Below, piece by piece: positions 9,075-18,056 of a DNA stretch of 64,000 bases. Position 1 is the stretch's first letter. The number at the start of each line of letters is the position of its first letter. The position numbers and the translations under genes are program-made. This stretch comes from Numidum massiliense. GTDB lineage: Bacteria > Bacillota > Bacilli > Thermoactinomycetales > Novibacillaceae. The DNA lies in contig NZ_CTDZ01000009.1 in assembly GCF_001375555.1 (NCBI RefSeq), positions 611,757-675,756 of the forward strand, read 5' to 3'. The notes below the pieces were generated by a model, which was not told where the DNA came from, made no database searches, and was given only the letters and a program-made list of their open reading frames with translations.

Positions 9075-9217
9075 CTACAGCGATTGTCGTCAACTATTGA
9101 AAAAATTATCAAACAGGTGTAAGATTTAAAATGAAACACTTATGCTTTTGTCGACTTGAAGATGCACAAACTGTGATGGCATTTTAATAACAAATCGTAA
9201 AACAAGGGGATGAAGGA

Positions 9218-9245
9218 TTGATTTACTGAGTCAAACTGTTATAAT
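9218..9245 (+). promoter_or_regulatory. sigma-A promoter of the exopolysaccharide locus
   Basis: TTGATT (9218-9223) and a perfect TATAAT (9240-9245) are separated by 16 bp. The transcript should begin near 9252, at the edge of the SinR-like dyad. Confidence 0.75.
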
Positions 9246-9254
9246 CATAATGTC

Positions 9255-9274
9255 CTGTTCTTAATAAAGAACAG
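9255..9274 (+). promoter_or_regulatory. SinR-like operator dyad
   Basis: CTGTTCTTAATAAAGAACAG is a perfect 8-bp inverted repeat with a 4-bp centre. It contains two SinR half-sites facing each other: GTTCTTA and the complement of GTTCTTT, against the known consensus GTTCTYT, spaced to give a 16-bp unit as in the inverted SinR sites of B. subtilis. It overlaps the expected transcription start, so a bound repressor would block the exopolysaccharide locus. A SinR homologue is encoded at 21202-21549. Binding is inferred; the dyad itself is plain. Confidence 0.6.
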
Positions 9275-9316
9275 AAGAAGAGCTTCGTTGTGAATGTCAT
9301 AAAAAGGATGATGGAC

Positions 9317-10711
9317 ATGAAGTTGATCCTCTTGTCCGGCGGATCGGGGAAGCGACTGTGGCCACTTTCGAATGACTCTCGTTCCAAACAGTTTCTACAC
9401 GTGTTAAAAAACGAACAAGGCGAGCTAGAGTCGATGGTTCAGAGGGTTTGGAAACAGTTGCAATCTTGCGGGCTAAACGAATCTACCGTAATTGCAACGA
9501 GCAAAAACCAAGTCGATGCCATTGAGAACCAACTAGGGACACACGTTCCGCTCATTATTGAACCTGAGCGGCGCGACACGTTCCCTGCTATTGCTTTAGC
9601 GGCTACATATCTTTATTCCGTCGCTGGCGCTAGCCTCGATACGGTTGTCGGCATCCTGCCAGTCGATCCGTACGTGGAAGGCCGTTTTTATAAGCGGGTT
9701 GTACAATTGGAGCAAGTACTTCGTGCCACGGATGCGGAAATAGCGTTAATCGGCGTAAAACCGACGTACCCTTCGGCGAAATACGGTTATATCGTGCCGC
9801 AGAAGGCGTCAACAGGGGTGGCAGACGCGGCGGAAGGTGCCATTACGGTTAGCCACTTTAAAGAGAAGCCGAGTGAAGAGGTAGCGGCGGCGCTCATAAA
9901 TGAGGAGCAGGCTCTTTGGAACTGCGGCGTGTTCGCCTTTAAGCTCGAATATATCATTTCCTTACTCGAGAAGGAGCAGTTGCCGCTGCACTACGAGGAA
10001 CTTATAAAGCAGTACAACCGTCTACCGCGCAACAGTTTTGACTACGAAGTGGTAGAAAAGGCTAAACGAATCGTTGCCTTATCGTATGACGGGGACTGGA
10101 AGGACCTCGGCACGTGGAACACGCTTACCGAAGAGATGGGTACGGCTTTAATCGGTCGTGGGGTCGTAAGTGCCGACTCTAGAAATACACACCTCATCAA
10201 TGAGCTGGACATTCCAGTTGCCGTGCTCGGTGTGTCCGATGCCGTCGTCGCCGTCAGTCCAGACGGGATCCTAGTAACAGATAAAGAGAAGAGTCCGGCG
10301 GTGAAAGATATCATTGCAGGTCTTAACCAACGTCCGATGTATGAGGAACGCCGCTGGGGATCGTACAAAGTACTCGATTATAAAAAAACGGCGCACGGGA
10401 TGGAAGTGTTAACGCGGCGCATCGGGATGAAAAGCGGTAAACATATTCGCTATGAACAGCATTTGAAACGAAGTGCCGTATGGACCATTGTAGAGGGGGA
10501 AGGCGAGCTGGTGCTCGAAGGGGAGATCAAACGAGTCGTACCCGGCGATACGGTGCAAATCCCAATCGCAGCCAAACACGGGATAAAGGCGCTTAGTGAA
10601 CTTGAGTTTGTCGAAGTACTAACAGGTCGGGAACTAGTTGACGAGAGTGGGGTAACGATCTACGATACGTGGGAAGAAGTAGAGAAGTATTGCCATTACG
10701 TGAGCAATTAA
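9317..10711 (+). CDS. manC: mannose-1-phosphate guanylyltransferase (ManC/AlgA-type bifunctional architecture)
   Basis: Makes GDP-mannose from mannose-1-phosphate and GTP for polysaccharide synthesis; cytoplasmic. Nucleotidyltransferase domain residues 1-~330 with LLSGGSGKRLWPLSN and the FKEKPS motif; C-terminal cupin domain (~350-465) of the phosphomannose isomerase type. In the isomerase motif the usual Q-x-H-x-H-R-x-E-x-W pattern reads EQHLKRSAVW, so one expected acidic metal ligand is replaced; isomerase activity may be lost while transferase activity is retained (inference). I prefer the ATG at 9317, preceded by AAAAAGGA, over the GTG at 9290. First gene after the promoter with the SinR-like dyad. 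Confidence 0.85.
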   Translation: MKLILLSGGSGKRLWPLSNDSRSKQFLHVLKNEQGELESMVQRVWKQLQSCGLNESTVIATSKNQVDAIENQLGTHVPLIIEPERRDTFPAIALAATYLYSVAGASLDTVVGILPVDPYVEGRFYKRVVQLEQVLRATDAEIALIGVKPTYPSAKYGYIVPQKASTGVADAAEGAITVSHFKEKPSEEVAAALINEEQALWNCGVFAFKLEYIISLLEKEQLPLHYEELIKQYNRLPRNSFDYEVVEKAKRIVALSYDGDWKDLGTWNTLTEEMGTALIGRGVVSADSRNTHLINELDIPVAVLGVSDAVVAVSPDGILVTDKEKSPAVKDIIAGLNQRPMYEERRWGSYKVLDYKKTAHGMEVLTRRIGMKSGKHIRYEQHLKRSAVWTIVEGEGELVLEGEIKRVVPGDTVQIPIAAKHGIKALSELEFVEVLTGRELVDESGVTIYDTWEEVEKYCHYVSN

Positions 10712-10772
10712 ACGTATAGATGTCAACAGTTCATACTGTGTGAGCGCATAAGACACTAAAGGGGGGAAAACG

Positions 10773-11423
10773 TTGAATCGTCAGCAACTCGCAAATACGA
10801 AGAGGACGGCAAAGTATACGTATACGGACCCGACATCGAAAGTCGCGGAACAATATCAGCGCATACTTGCGAACATGGAAGGCGCGGCGCACACGGTAGT
10901 GGTCACATCTATTAGCCGCGGAGCGGGAACGACGACGACAGTTAGCAACTTAGCGGTTGCACTGGCAGCGCGTGGTGCAAAAACGTTGTTGGTCGATGCG
11001 AACTTGCGGCACCCGGCTGTGCACGACGTGTTTACTGAGGGCCAGGCGAACGACGGCGGTCTCACGAGTGTGCTATCGGGGAAGCGTACGCTCGCTAAGG
11101 CGGTTACCGCAACGGGCGTCAAGTCGCTCACTTGTTTAACGAGTGGACCGTTGCCAAGTGGCCATCCGGCTAATTTGTTCACCGCGGAGAAGTTTGCTGC
11201 TCTATTGGAGGAAGCGACGCAGTTGTACGAATACGTCCTTCTCGATAGCCCACCGATCCTCACTTACGCCGACGCTCAAATTGTGGCCAACCACTGTCAA
11301 GGATCGATCTTACTACTAAATAGCGGCGAGACGGCGCAGGAGGCGGCGTTACAGGCAAAACAACTGTTGACGAGCGCGGAGGCACGACTGTTAGGTGTCA
11401 TCTTAAATAAGCGCACCAGCTAG
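10773..11423 (+). CDS. CpsD/CapB-type bacterial tyrosine kinase homologue with altered Walker A
   Basis: Homologue of the cytoplasmic BY-kinase that controls capsule and exopolysaccharide export; 216 residues. The fold landmarks are present: TLLVDANLRHPAVHDVF (Walker A') and YEYVLLDSPPILTYADA (Walker B). However, the P-loop reads SRGAGTTTTVSNLA where the family has PGEGKS-T, so the ATP-binding lysine is threonine, and the C-terminus (EARLLGVILNKRTS) lacks the usual tyrosine cluster. No Wzz/CapA-type membrane activator lies beside it. It may be a non-catalytic regulator or a degenerate kinase. TTG start with GGGGGG upstream, second gene of the locus. Confidence 0.75.
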   Translation: MNRQQLANTKRTAKYTYTDPTSKVAEQYQRILANMEGAAHTVVVTSISRGAGTTTTVSNLAVALAARGAKTLLVDANLRHPAVHDVFTEGQANDGGLTSVLSGKRTLAKAVTATGVKSLTCLTSGPLPSGHPANLFTAEKFAALLEEATQLYEYVLLDSPPILTYADAQIVANHCQGSILLLNSGETAQEAALQAKQLLTSAEARLLGVILNKRTS

Positions 11424-11656
11424 CGTTTCGTATTGCACTCGAAGCGTGAATGTCGCGTGACCCGTTGCGTACGTTGCGTAAAATGCGTTGCGGGTGTTCA
11501 ATGAACGAGTTCCGTATACGGTTCCCGTGTTATATGTCGTACACTGCACCGCCCTTGGACCTCGTGTAGCGGCGCGTTCTCAAACAAGAATCAGATACAA
11601 AAAATACGAAATGATGAATAAATAGTAAGCTATTACAACAATGGGGGGACGATCGC

Positions 11657-12538
11657 ATGGTGAAAATAAAGAAGGCCATTATTCCTGCTGCGGGGCTTGG
11701 AACGAGGTTTCTACCGGCGACGAAAGCACTGCCGAAAGAAATGCTTCCCATTATTGACAAACCGACGATCCAGTACATTATCGAGGAAGCGATTGCTTCC
11801 GGCATCGAAGACATTATTATCGTGACGGGTAAAGGAAAGCGTGCAATTGAGGATCACTTTGACCACGCGGTCGAATTAGAACAGAATTTGATTGCGAAAG
11901 AGAAGTTCGAGCTGTTAGAACAAGTGCAGCGCATCTCCAACATGGTCGACATTCATTACATTCGGCAAAAGGAACCGCAAGGTTTAGGTCACGCCGTCTG
12001 GTGTGCGCGCAAATTTATCGGCGACGAGCCGTTTGCCGTTCTTTTGGGAGACGACATTGTCGAAGCGGACAAGCCGTGCCTAAAGCAGATGATCGAACAG
12101 TTTGAAGTGACGCAGTCGTCCGTGATCGGCGTGCAAACCGTACCTACAGAGGAAACGCATCGGTACGGCATCATCTGTTCGGAGTCACAGCAAGGGAGAC
12201 TGTACAAAGTGGCCGACCTCGTCGAAAAGCCACAAGAAAATCCCCCTTCTAACTTAGCGATCATGGGGCGGTACATTTTAACACCGGAAATTTTCCGCTT
12301 TTTGGAGAATCAGCCGATCGGTGTCGGCGGCGAAATTCAACTGACTGACGCCATTCAATCACTGTGCGACGTACAAGACGTGTATGCGTACGATTTTGAC
12401 GGGACAAGGTACGATGTCGGAGAGAAACTCGGCTACGTCTTAACGACGATTCACTTTGCTTTAAAAAACGAGGAAATAAAGGATCGGGTTTCCTCGGAAA
12501 TACAAAAATTACTGCGAGCAGAAGTAGTAACAAAGTGA
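11657..12538 (+). CDS. galU: UTP-glucose-1-phosphate uridylyltransferase
   Basis: Makes UDP-glucose from UTP and glucose-1-phosphate, cytoplasmic, feeding exopolysaccharide, teichoic acid and glycolipid synthesis. 293 residues, normal length. The N-terminus [20 protein letters not shown] carries the nucleotide-binding G-x-G-T-R-F-L-P motif; [23 protein letters not shown] and [12 protein letters not shown] follow as in GtaB/GalU. ATG with GGGGGGAC upstream. The 233-bp gap before it holds no clear promoter but does contain a CCGTATACGG palindrome (11513-11522). Confidence 0.93.
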   Translation: MVKIKKAIIPAAGLGTRFLPATKALPKEMLPIIDKPTIQYIIEEAIASGIEDIIIVTGKGKRAIEDHFDHAVELEQNLIAKEKFELLEQVQRISNMVDIHYIRQKEPQGLGHAVWCARKFIGDEPFAVLLGDDIVEADKPCLKQMIEQFEVTQSSVIGVQTVPTEETHRYGIICSESQQGRLYKVADLVEKPQENPPSNLAIMGRYILTPEIFRFLENQPIGVGGEIQLTDAIQSLCDVQDVYAYDFDGTRYDVGEKLGYVLTTIHFALKNEEIKDRVSSEIQKLLRAEVVTK

Positions 12539-12554
12539 GGAGGGCGTAAAAAGA

Positions 12555-13238
12555 ATGAACGTGTCTACTGCAACTGCTAGAAAAGAGGATCCGGTTCAAC
12601 AACAACGACCGGTCATCCACGTTGCCGATCACAAGACATATTTACTGATTAAGCGTTTAGCCGATATTTTACTAGCTTCAGTAGGGCTCATAATTCTTTC
12701 ACCGCTTTTCCTCATTGTCGCTATTTGCATTAAACTAGAGGATCCACGAGGTAAGATCTTTTTCAAGCAAAAGCGGGTAGGCAAGAATGAACGCGAGTTT
12801 TATATGTACAAGTTCCGCTCGATGCTGTCCAACGCGGAAGAGTTATTACCGAGTTTACTGCACAAAAACGAAGTTTCGGGTGCGATGTTTAAAATGAAGA
12901 ACGATCCGCGGGTGACGAAAGTCGGGCGCTTTATCCGCAAGACGAGTATCGATGAATTCCCGCAACTGTGGAACGTGATCAAAGGGGACATGAGCCTCGT
13001 CGGCCCGCGTCCGCCACTTCCTCGCGAAGTGAAAGAATACGACGATTACGCGAAGCAGCGCTTGCTCGTGACACCTGGCTGCACTGGGTTGTGGCAAGTG
13101 AGTGGACGCAACGATCTCGGCTTTGCGGAAATGGTGGCGTTAGATCTCGAGTACATTTCTAAGCGAAGTGTGCGTTATGATTTAAAGCTCATCCTTAAAA
13201 CGGTTAAAGTGTTGTTCGGCGACAAGGATGCGTTTTGA
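12555..13238 (+). CDS. initiating sugar transferase (undecaprenyl-phosphate glycosylphosphotransferase)
   Basis: Transfers a sugar-phosphate from a nucleotide sugar to undecaprenyl phosphate, starting the exopolysaccharide repeat unit on the inner membrane face. 227 residues: a short cytoplasmic N-terminus, one membrane segment (LADILLASVGLIILSPLFLIV), then the catalytic domain with FYMYKFRSM, DPRVTKVGRFIRKTSIDE, SLVGPRPPLPREV and the C-terminal TPGCTGLWQVSGR. This is the short form without the multi-helix N-terminal domain. Starts 16 bases after galU with GAGGAGGGCG upstream, so it is coupled to it. The sugar cannot be told; UDP-glucose or galactose is likely from context. Confidence 0.88.
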   Translation: MNVSTATARKEDPVQQQRPVIHVADHKTYLLIKRLADILLASVGLIILSPLFLIVAICIKLEDPRGKIFFKQKRVGKNEREFYMYKFRSMLSNAEELLPSLLHKNEVSGAMFKMKNDPRVTKVGRFIRKTSIDEFPQLWNVIKGDMSLVGPRPPLPREVKEYDDYAKQRLLVTPGCTGLWQVSGRNDLGFAEMVALDLEYISKRSVRYDLKLILKTVKVLFGDKDAF

Positions 13239-13276
13239 CCGCGTACGCATTGTAGGGCGCACATTTTGGAGTAAAG

Positions 13277-14758
13277 TTGGTGACTGTTGTGCTGAAGGAT
13301 TCTATTTTACTGTCCGGGCATCGCTTGGCCAAGTCGATTTCACAGTTGGTCATTACGATGATTCTCGCCCGCGTATTGACGAAGGGCGAGATGGGGATTT
13401 ATCAACAAATACTCATTATTACTGTCACGCTAAGTTCGTTTATCCCTTTTGAGCTCCCGACATCCTTTAGCTATTTTTTCAATAAGACGAATGAAAAAAA
13501 ACAGCAGCAAAGCGTGATCGCCAACACGTTTTTCACGTTATTCGTCCTCGGTCTAGTGACGTTTCTCGTATTGATGCTGTTGTATGACCGCGGCTGGATG
13601 ATGGCCGAGCATAAAACAGCGGGCTTTTCGCTATGGGTGGCACTCTGGTGCAGCGCGATGATTAGCGGTAGTTACTTAGAAAACTTGTACGTGTCTACAA
13701 AGCGGGCGAAAACGTTTAGTTTGTTCATGTTGCTCTACTATGTGGGCTACTTTGCGACGATCGTCGCTGTGACGCTGATGACGCAAGATTTACTGCTCAT
13801 CGTCCAGTTGACGGCCTTGTGGGAGTGTGCGCGGGTTATTGCGTTACACGTCATTTTCAATCGGGTAGAGTCGTTATCGCTACGTCTCAACTTACCGTTA
13901 CTAAAAGAGCAAGTGAGCTATACGCTTGTCGTCGGGGCAGTGACGGCAGCAAATGTCCTCACACTATTTACTGACAAAATATTAGTGAACAGTTTTTATC
14001 CGCTCGAACAGTTTGCCGTCTTTTCGATCGCCTCGAAAGAGATCCCATTCGTTTACACGGTAACTGTCTCGGTCGTTACAGCGATGTTGCCGAAGTTAAG
14101 CGCCATTTTCAACGTCGAACGCAGCCCAGAGCGGACGTTAAAAATGTGGGTCGATGCGAGTAAGGCGTTAGCGGTCATTATTTTTCCGCTGTTTTGGGTG
14201 CTGTTGTTTTACAACCGGGCGTTTATCGAGATTGTGTATTCTGCTAGCTACTTAGAAGGAGCAGGCATTTTTATCATCTATTTGTTGAAGTTTCCGTTAA
14301 GTTTTACCGTTTTTTATACGCTGCTACTCGTTTCGGGGAAGCAAAAGTTAGTGCTCAAAAATGCGGTCATCGTCGTTGTCGTCAATTTGCTATTGAGCGT
14401 CGTCATGATGTTCGCTTTTGGTATCGTCGGGATCGCTGTCGCAACGGTGCTTACTGCGTACTTAGGCATTTACTTGCAGCAAAAAGACGTGTGTAAAGTG
14501 TTTGCGATTAAGCAGCGAGAGTTGCTGCCGTACGGTATGATTGCCAAAACGTTTCTGTTGTCGGGGGCGACGACTTTAGTTATTTACACACTGTTTTCGT
14601 TTTTGCCCATCGACCATCGGCTCGCCTTTGTTCTCGGTGGCACACTGGCGATGATCGGCTACGTGGCACTTGCGTTTTACCGCAAAGATTTAGATGTAAA
14701 TGTATTGTTGGACGCTTTGCGCCGCAAACAAAATCGTTCCGATCAGCAGACGGCGTAG
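13277..14758 (+). CDS. polysaccharide flippase (Wzx/MATE-like)
   Basis: Predicted lipid-linked oligosaccharide flippase of 493 residues with about 12-14 transmembrane segments and very few charged residues within them. The N-terminal amphipathic start (KDSILLSGHRLAKSISQLVITMILARVLTKGEMGIYQQ) is typical of oligosaccharide flippases, with a polysaccharide-synthesis C-terminal type half. It should move the undecaprenyl-linked unit to the outer face. GGAG at 13268 serves either the TTG at 13277 or the GTG at 13280. No Wzy-type polymerase is recognisable in the locus. Confidence 0.78.
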   Translation: MVTVVLKDSILLSGHRLAKSISQLVITMILARVLTKGEMGIYQQILIITVTLSSFIPFELPTSFSYFFNKTNEKKQQQSVIANTFFTLFVLGLVTFLVLMLLYDRGWMMAEHKTAGFSLWVALWCSAMISGSYLENLYVSTKRAKTFSLFMLLYYVGYFATIVAVTLMTQDLLLIVQLTALWECARVIALHVIFNRVESLSLRLNLPLLKEQVSYTLVVGAVTAANVLTLFTDKILVNSFYPLEQFAVFSIASKEIPFVYTVTVSVVTAMLPKLSAIFNVERSPERTLKMWVDASKALAVIIFPLFWVLLFYNRAFIEIVYSASYLEGAGIFIIYLLKFPLSFTVFYTLLLVSGKQKLVLKNAVIVVVVNLLLSVVMMFAFGIVGIAVATVLTAYLGIYLQQKDVCKVFAIKQRELLPYGMIAKTFLLSGATTLVIYTLFSFLPIDHRLAFVLGGTLAMIGYVALAFYRKDLDVNVLLDALRRKQNRSDQQTA

Positions 14759-14877
14759 TCGGATTGGCAATGCCCGCGTTAAGGTTCGTTAGGAAAGTAT
14801 TTTGTGAGAAGTCGCTAGTGCGCAGTGTGAAGGTACCTAATGTTGAGGGAGTTCATTTTATGTGAGAGGTGATGACG

Positions 14878-15648
14878 GTGAAAGGTGTTATTTTAGCGGG
14901 AGGTACTGGGTCGCGACTGTATCCGTTAACGAAGGGTACGAACAAGCACCTCCTGCCAGTAGGAAAGTACCCGATGATCTATCACGCCATTTTTAAACTG
15001 AAAGAAGCGGGGCTGGATGAGGTGTTAATCGTGACCGGGCGGGAGCACCTCGGCGACATGGTCAAAGTGCTCGGGGGCGGCGCTGAGTTTGGCGTGCACT
15101 TGACGTATAAAGTGCAAGAACAAGCGGGTGGCATTGCCGAGGCACTCGGTTTGGCCCGTACGTTCGCTGGCGGCGATTCACTCGCGGTGCTATTAGGCGA
15201 TAACGTGTTTGCCGACAGTTTGGCGCCGTACGTCGCGCGCTTTCGCCAGCAAGGCGGGGGCGCTAAAGTATTGTTGAAAGAAGTGTCCGATCCGGAACGG
15301 TTCGGCGTAGCGGAAATTTACGGCGACCACATCGTGTCGATCGAAGAGAAGCCGGTGCACCCGAAGTCGAATTACGCGGTCACAGGCATATATATGTACG
15401 ATGCGGAAGTGTTTGACATTATTGAGACGGTCAAACCGTCGGCACGCGGCGAATTAGAAATAACCGACGTCAACAACGGCTACATTCGTCGCGGCAATTT
15501 AACGTATGAGGTGCTCAAAGGGGAATGGACAGACGCGGGCACTTTTTCCTCGCTCATGCGCGCGAACGATTTAGCGTCAAATGTCGACTGGCGTCTAACG
15601 GAAGAAAAAGACTCGGCGCCGGAGTTGGCATCGACCGTGACCGTTTAG
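14878..15648 (+). CDS. rfbA: glucose-1-phosphate thymidylyltransferase, short RmlA-type
   Basis: Makes dTDP-glucose from dTTP and glucose-1-phosphate. [39 protein letters not shown] and VEEKP-like [11 protein letters not shown] are the family motifs. At ~256 residues it is shorter than classical RmlA (~290), lacking the C-terminal extension. I favour the GTG at 14878, eight bases after GAGAGG, over GTG 14869 and ATG 14872 because family proteins begin M-K-G-V/I-I-L-A-G-G. First of three dTDP-sugar genes (A, C, B order); no rfbD follows. Confidence 0.85.
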   Translation: MKGVILAGGTGSRLYPLTKGTNKHLLPVGKYPMIYHAIFKLKEAGLDEVLIVTGREHLGDMVKVLGGGAEFGVHLTYKVQEQAGGIAEALGLARTFAGGDSLAVLLGDNVFADSLAPYVARFRQQGGGAKVLLKEVSDPERFGVAEIYGDHIVSIEEKPVHPKSNYAVTGIYMYDAEVFDIIETVKPSARGELEITDVNNGYIRRGNLTYEVLKGEWTDAGTFSSLMRANDLASNVDWRLTEEKDSAPELASTVTV

Positions 15649-15704
15649 CCGTAAACTGTCATCCCGAGTACCGCCGCATACAAGGACGATAGGAGGTTGT
15701 TTCG

Positions 15705-16250
15705 GTGAAAGTTGCGGAAACGAAACTTGCCGGTGTAAAAATTGTTGAACCCGACGTGTTTCGGGACAAACGCGGTTTTTTTACGGAGAGTTACAACGCG
15801 CAGAAACTTAAGGCACACGGGATCGACCATACGTTTGTGCAAGACAACCATTCGTTGTCGACTGAGGCGGGCGTTCTGCGCGGACTGCACTACCAGTTGT
15901 ATCCAAAGGCACAAACGAAGCTCGTGCGCGTGTTAGCAGGTGCTATTTACGATGTCGTCGTCGATTTGCGGCGCTCCTCGCCGACGTACGGCGAGTGGTT
16001 CGGGACTGTGCTCAGTGAAAGCAATCAGCGGCAACTGCTCGTACCGCAAGGTTTTGCGCACGGTTTTTGCACGCTGACCGACAACGCGCAAGTGTTTTAC
16101 AAAGTTGACTCCTATTACGCGCCCGAATGTGAGCGAGGGATTATATGGAATGATCCGACACTGGCGATCGACTGGCCGACGGGGGATCCAATTCTATCGG
16201 ACAGAGATGCGCGTTTTCCGCTTTTTCAAGACGCAGAAGCTAACTTTTAA
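15705..16250 (+). CDS. rfbC: dTDP-4-dehydrorhamnose 3,5-epimerase
   Basis: Epimerises dTDP-4-keto-6-deoxyglucose at C3 and C5 in dTDP-rhamnose synthesis. 181 residues, normal. Motifs: RDKRGFFTESYN near the start, GVLRGLHYQ (catalytic His region), FAHGFCTLTDNAQVFYK and the terminal IIWNDPTLAIDWP. GTG start with TAGGAGG upstream. Lies between rfbA and rfbB with short gaps, same operon. Confidence 0.92.
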   Translation: MKVAETKLAGVKIVEPDVFRDKRGFFTESYNAQKLKAHGIDHTFVQDNHSLSTEAGVLRGLHYQLYPKAQTKLVRVLAGAIYDVVVDLRRSSPTYGEWFGTVLSESNQRQLLVPQGFAHGFCTLTDNAQVFYKVDSYYAPECERGIIWNDPTLAIDWPTGDPILSDRDARFPLFQDAEANF

Positions 16251-16285
16251 ATAACGGAAAAAAGGAAATAAGGGAGACGTAGAAA

Positions 16286-17275
16286 GTGAAGCTACTCATT
16301 ACTGGCGGCGCCGGTTTTATCGGCAGCAACTTTATCCACTACATGTGTGAAAAATACCCGTCCTATACACTCGTCAACTACGATAAACTGACATACTGTG
16401 GCAATTTACAAAACTTAACTGGCGTCGCGCATCTCCCGCAGTACACGTTTATCGAAGGTGATATTTGTGACCGTGCACGAGTCGACGAGGTCGTGAAGCA
16501 GCATAAAATCGATACGATCGTTAACTTTGCGGCGGAATCGCACGTTGACCGTAGCATTCAGCAAGCCGATGTGTTTGTACAAAGCAACGTATTAGGGACA
16601 CAGGTGCTACTCGAGGTGGCGAAAGCGAACGACATTCACAAGTTTGTGCAAATATCGACCGACGAAGTATACGGAACGCTCGGAGAAACGGGGTACTTTA
16701 CCGAGACGACCCCGTATGCGCCGAACAGCCCGTACTCCGCGAGTAAAGCGGCCGGCGATATGCTCGTGCGCTCCTACTATAGTACATACGGGATGAACGT
16801 GAACATTACGAACTGCTCGAACAACTACGGGCCGTACCAGTTTCCGGAAAAACTCATTCCGCTCATGATTACGAACGCGTTACAAGGGAAGAAACTGCCG
16901 ATTTACGGCGACGGAAAGCACGTGCGCGACTGGCTACACGTTTACGATCACTGTACGGCCATCGACCTCGTGTTGCACAAGGGCGAACCGGGTGAAGTGT
17001 ACAACGTCGGCGGGCACAACGAGCGTCACAATATCGATATTGTGACGGAAATTGTGGACATGCTCGGCGTATCGCCGTCGCTCATTACGTATGTCGACGA
17101 TCGTTTAGGGCACGACCGCCGCTATGCGATTGATCCGAAGAAAATATGCACGACGCTAGGGTGGGAGCAGCGCTACACGTTTGAAACAGGCCTCCGCGAG
17201 ACAGTTAGGTGGTATTTGGACAACCGCGACTGGTGGGAACCGCTGAAGGCTCGCTTGGCACAGCAAATCGGATAG
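16286..17275 (+). CDS. rfbB: dTDP-glucose 4,6-dehydratase
   Basis: NAD-dependent dehydratase converting dTDP-glucose to dTDP-4-keto-6-deoxyglucose; cytoplasmic extended SDR. 329 residues. NAD-binding GGAGFIGSNF at residues ~7-16, FAAESHVDRSI, STDEVYG (active-site Asp/Glu region), YSASKAAGD (catalytic Tyr and Lys), and NCSNNYGPYQFPEKLIP. ATG-type position is a GTG preceded by AAGGGAGACG. Third of the dTDP-sugar genes. Confidence 0.94.
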   Translation: MKLLITGGAGFIGSNFIHYMCEKYPSYTLVNYDKLTYCGNLQNLTGVAHLPQYTFIEGDICDRARVDEVVKQHKIDTIVNFAAESHVDRSIQQADVFVQSNVLGTQVLLEVAKANDIHKFVQISTDEVYGTLGETGYFTETTPYAPNSPYSASKAAGDMLVRSYYSTYGMNVNITNCSNNYGPYQFPEKLIPLMITNALQGKKLPIYGDGKHVRDWLHVYDHCTAIDLVLHKGEPGEVYNVGGHNERHNIDIVTEIVDMLGVSPSLITYVDDRLGHDRRYAIDPKKICTTLGWEQRYTFETGLRETVRWYLDNRDWWEPLKARLAQQIG

Positions 17276-17309
17276 GCGCGAGGCGCGGTGAGAGAGGTTG
17301 GTTTGGCGG

Positions 17310-18056
17310 ATGGAACGGAAACGTTTAGGAAATGTGGACGTTTGTGTCACCGAAGAGCAGGAAGTGCTCCACGTTGTTGAGCAGGTGATCCGGCGCAAAG
17401 AACAGGTGACGCTCTACTATTTGAATGCGCACTGTTTTAACTTGGCGCAAGGCGATGAGGAATACCGCCGTATATTGAATGAGGCGGACCTACTGCTCAA
17501 TGACGGTATCGGGGTGGAGCTCGGAGCGAAAATGAACGGGTTTTCGTTTCCGGAGAACCTTAACGGCACCGATTTGACGCCGAAACTGTTACACTTGGCG
17601 GCTGAAAAAGGGTTCTCCGTCTATTTGCTCGGCGCGGAGCGGCAAGTGATCGAAAAAGCAGTGGCACAAATTGCTCGCAAATGGCCGACATTGAATGTCG
17701 TCGGCTACCGCGACGGCTTTTTTGCCGCAGACGACCCGGCGATCGTACAGGAAGTGAATCGCTTACAGCCTGATTTGCTCATCGTCGGGATGGGCGTACC
17801 GCGGCAAGAGAAATGGATTAGTCGCCATCGTGCCGCGTTAAACGCACATGTTATGACCGGGGTCGGTGCGTTCTTCGATTTCACTTCCGGTAACGTGCGC
17901 CGCGCGCCCCGCTTCGTGCGCGCAGTAAAAATGGAGTGGGCTTTCCGCCTGTTACTGGAACCGAAGCGACTCTGGCGCCGCTACATCATCGGCAACGTCG
18001 CATTTTTTTATCACGTGGTGAAAGCGAAGAAAAGGCAGGAAGCAAACGATGGGTAA
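17310..18056 (+). CDS. WecG/TagA/CpsF-family glycosyltransferase
   Basis: Membrane-associated glycosyltransferase (GT26) that adds a hexosaminuronic acid or ManNAc-type residue to a lipid-linked acceptor in teichoic acid, ECA and capsule pathways. Motifs: LNDGIGVELGAKMNG (family N-D-G-x-G), LNGTDLTP, VYLLGAERQVIEKA, and GVPRQEKWI. About 248 residues. ATG 17310 gives the usual family start; a TTG at 17298 in the same frame lies too close to AGAGAGG. Overlaps the next gene by 8 bases, so translation is coupled. Confidence 0.83.
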   Translation: MERKRLGNVDVCVTEEQEVLHVVEQVIRRKEQVTLYYLNAHCFNLAQGDEEYRRILNEADLLLNDGIGVELGAKMNGFSFPENLNGTDLTPKLLHLAAEKGFSVYLLGAERQVIEKAVAQIARKWPTLNVVGYRDGFFAADDPAIVQEVNRLQPDLLIVGMGVPRQEKWISRHRAALNAHVMTGVGAFFDFTSGNVRRAPRFVRAVKMEWAFRLLLEPKRLWRRYIIGNVAFFYHVVKAKKRQEANDG

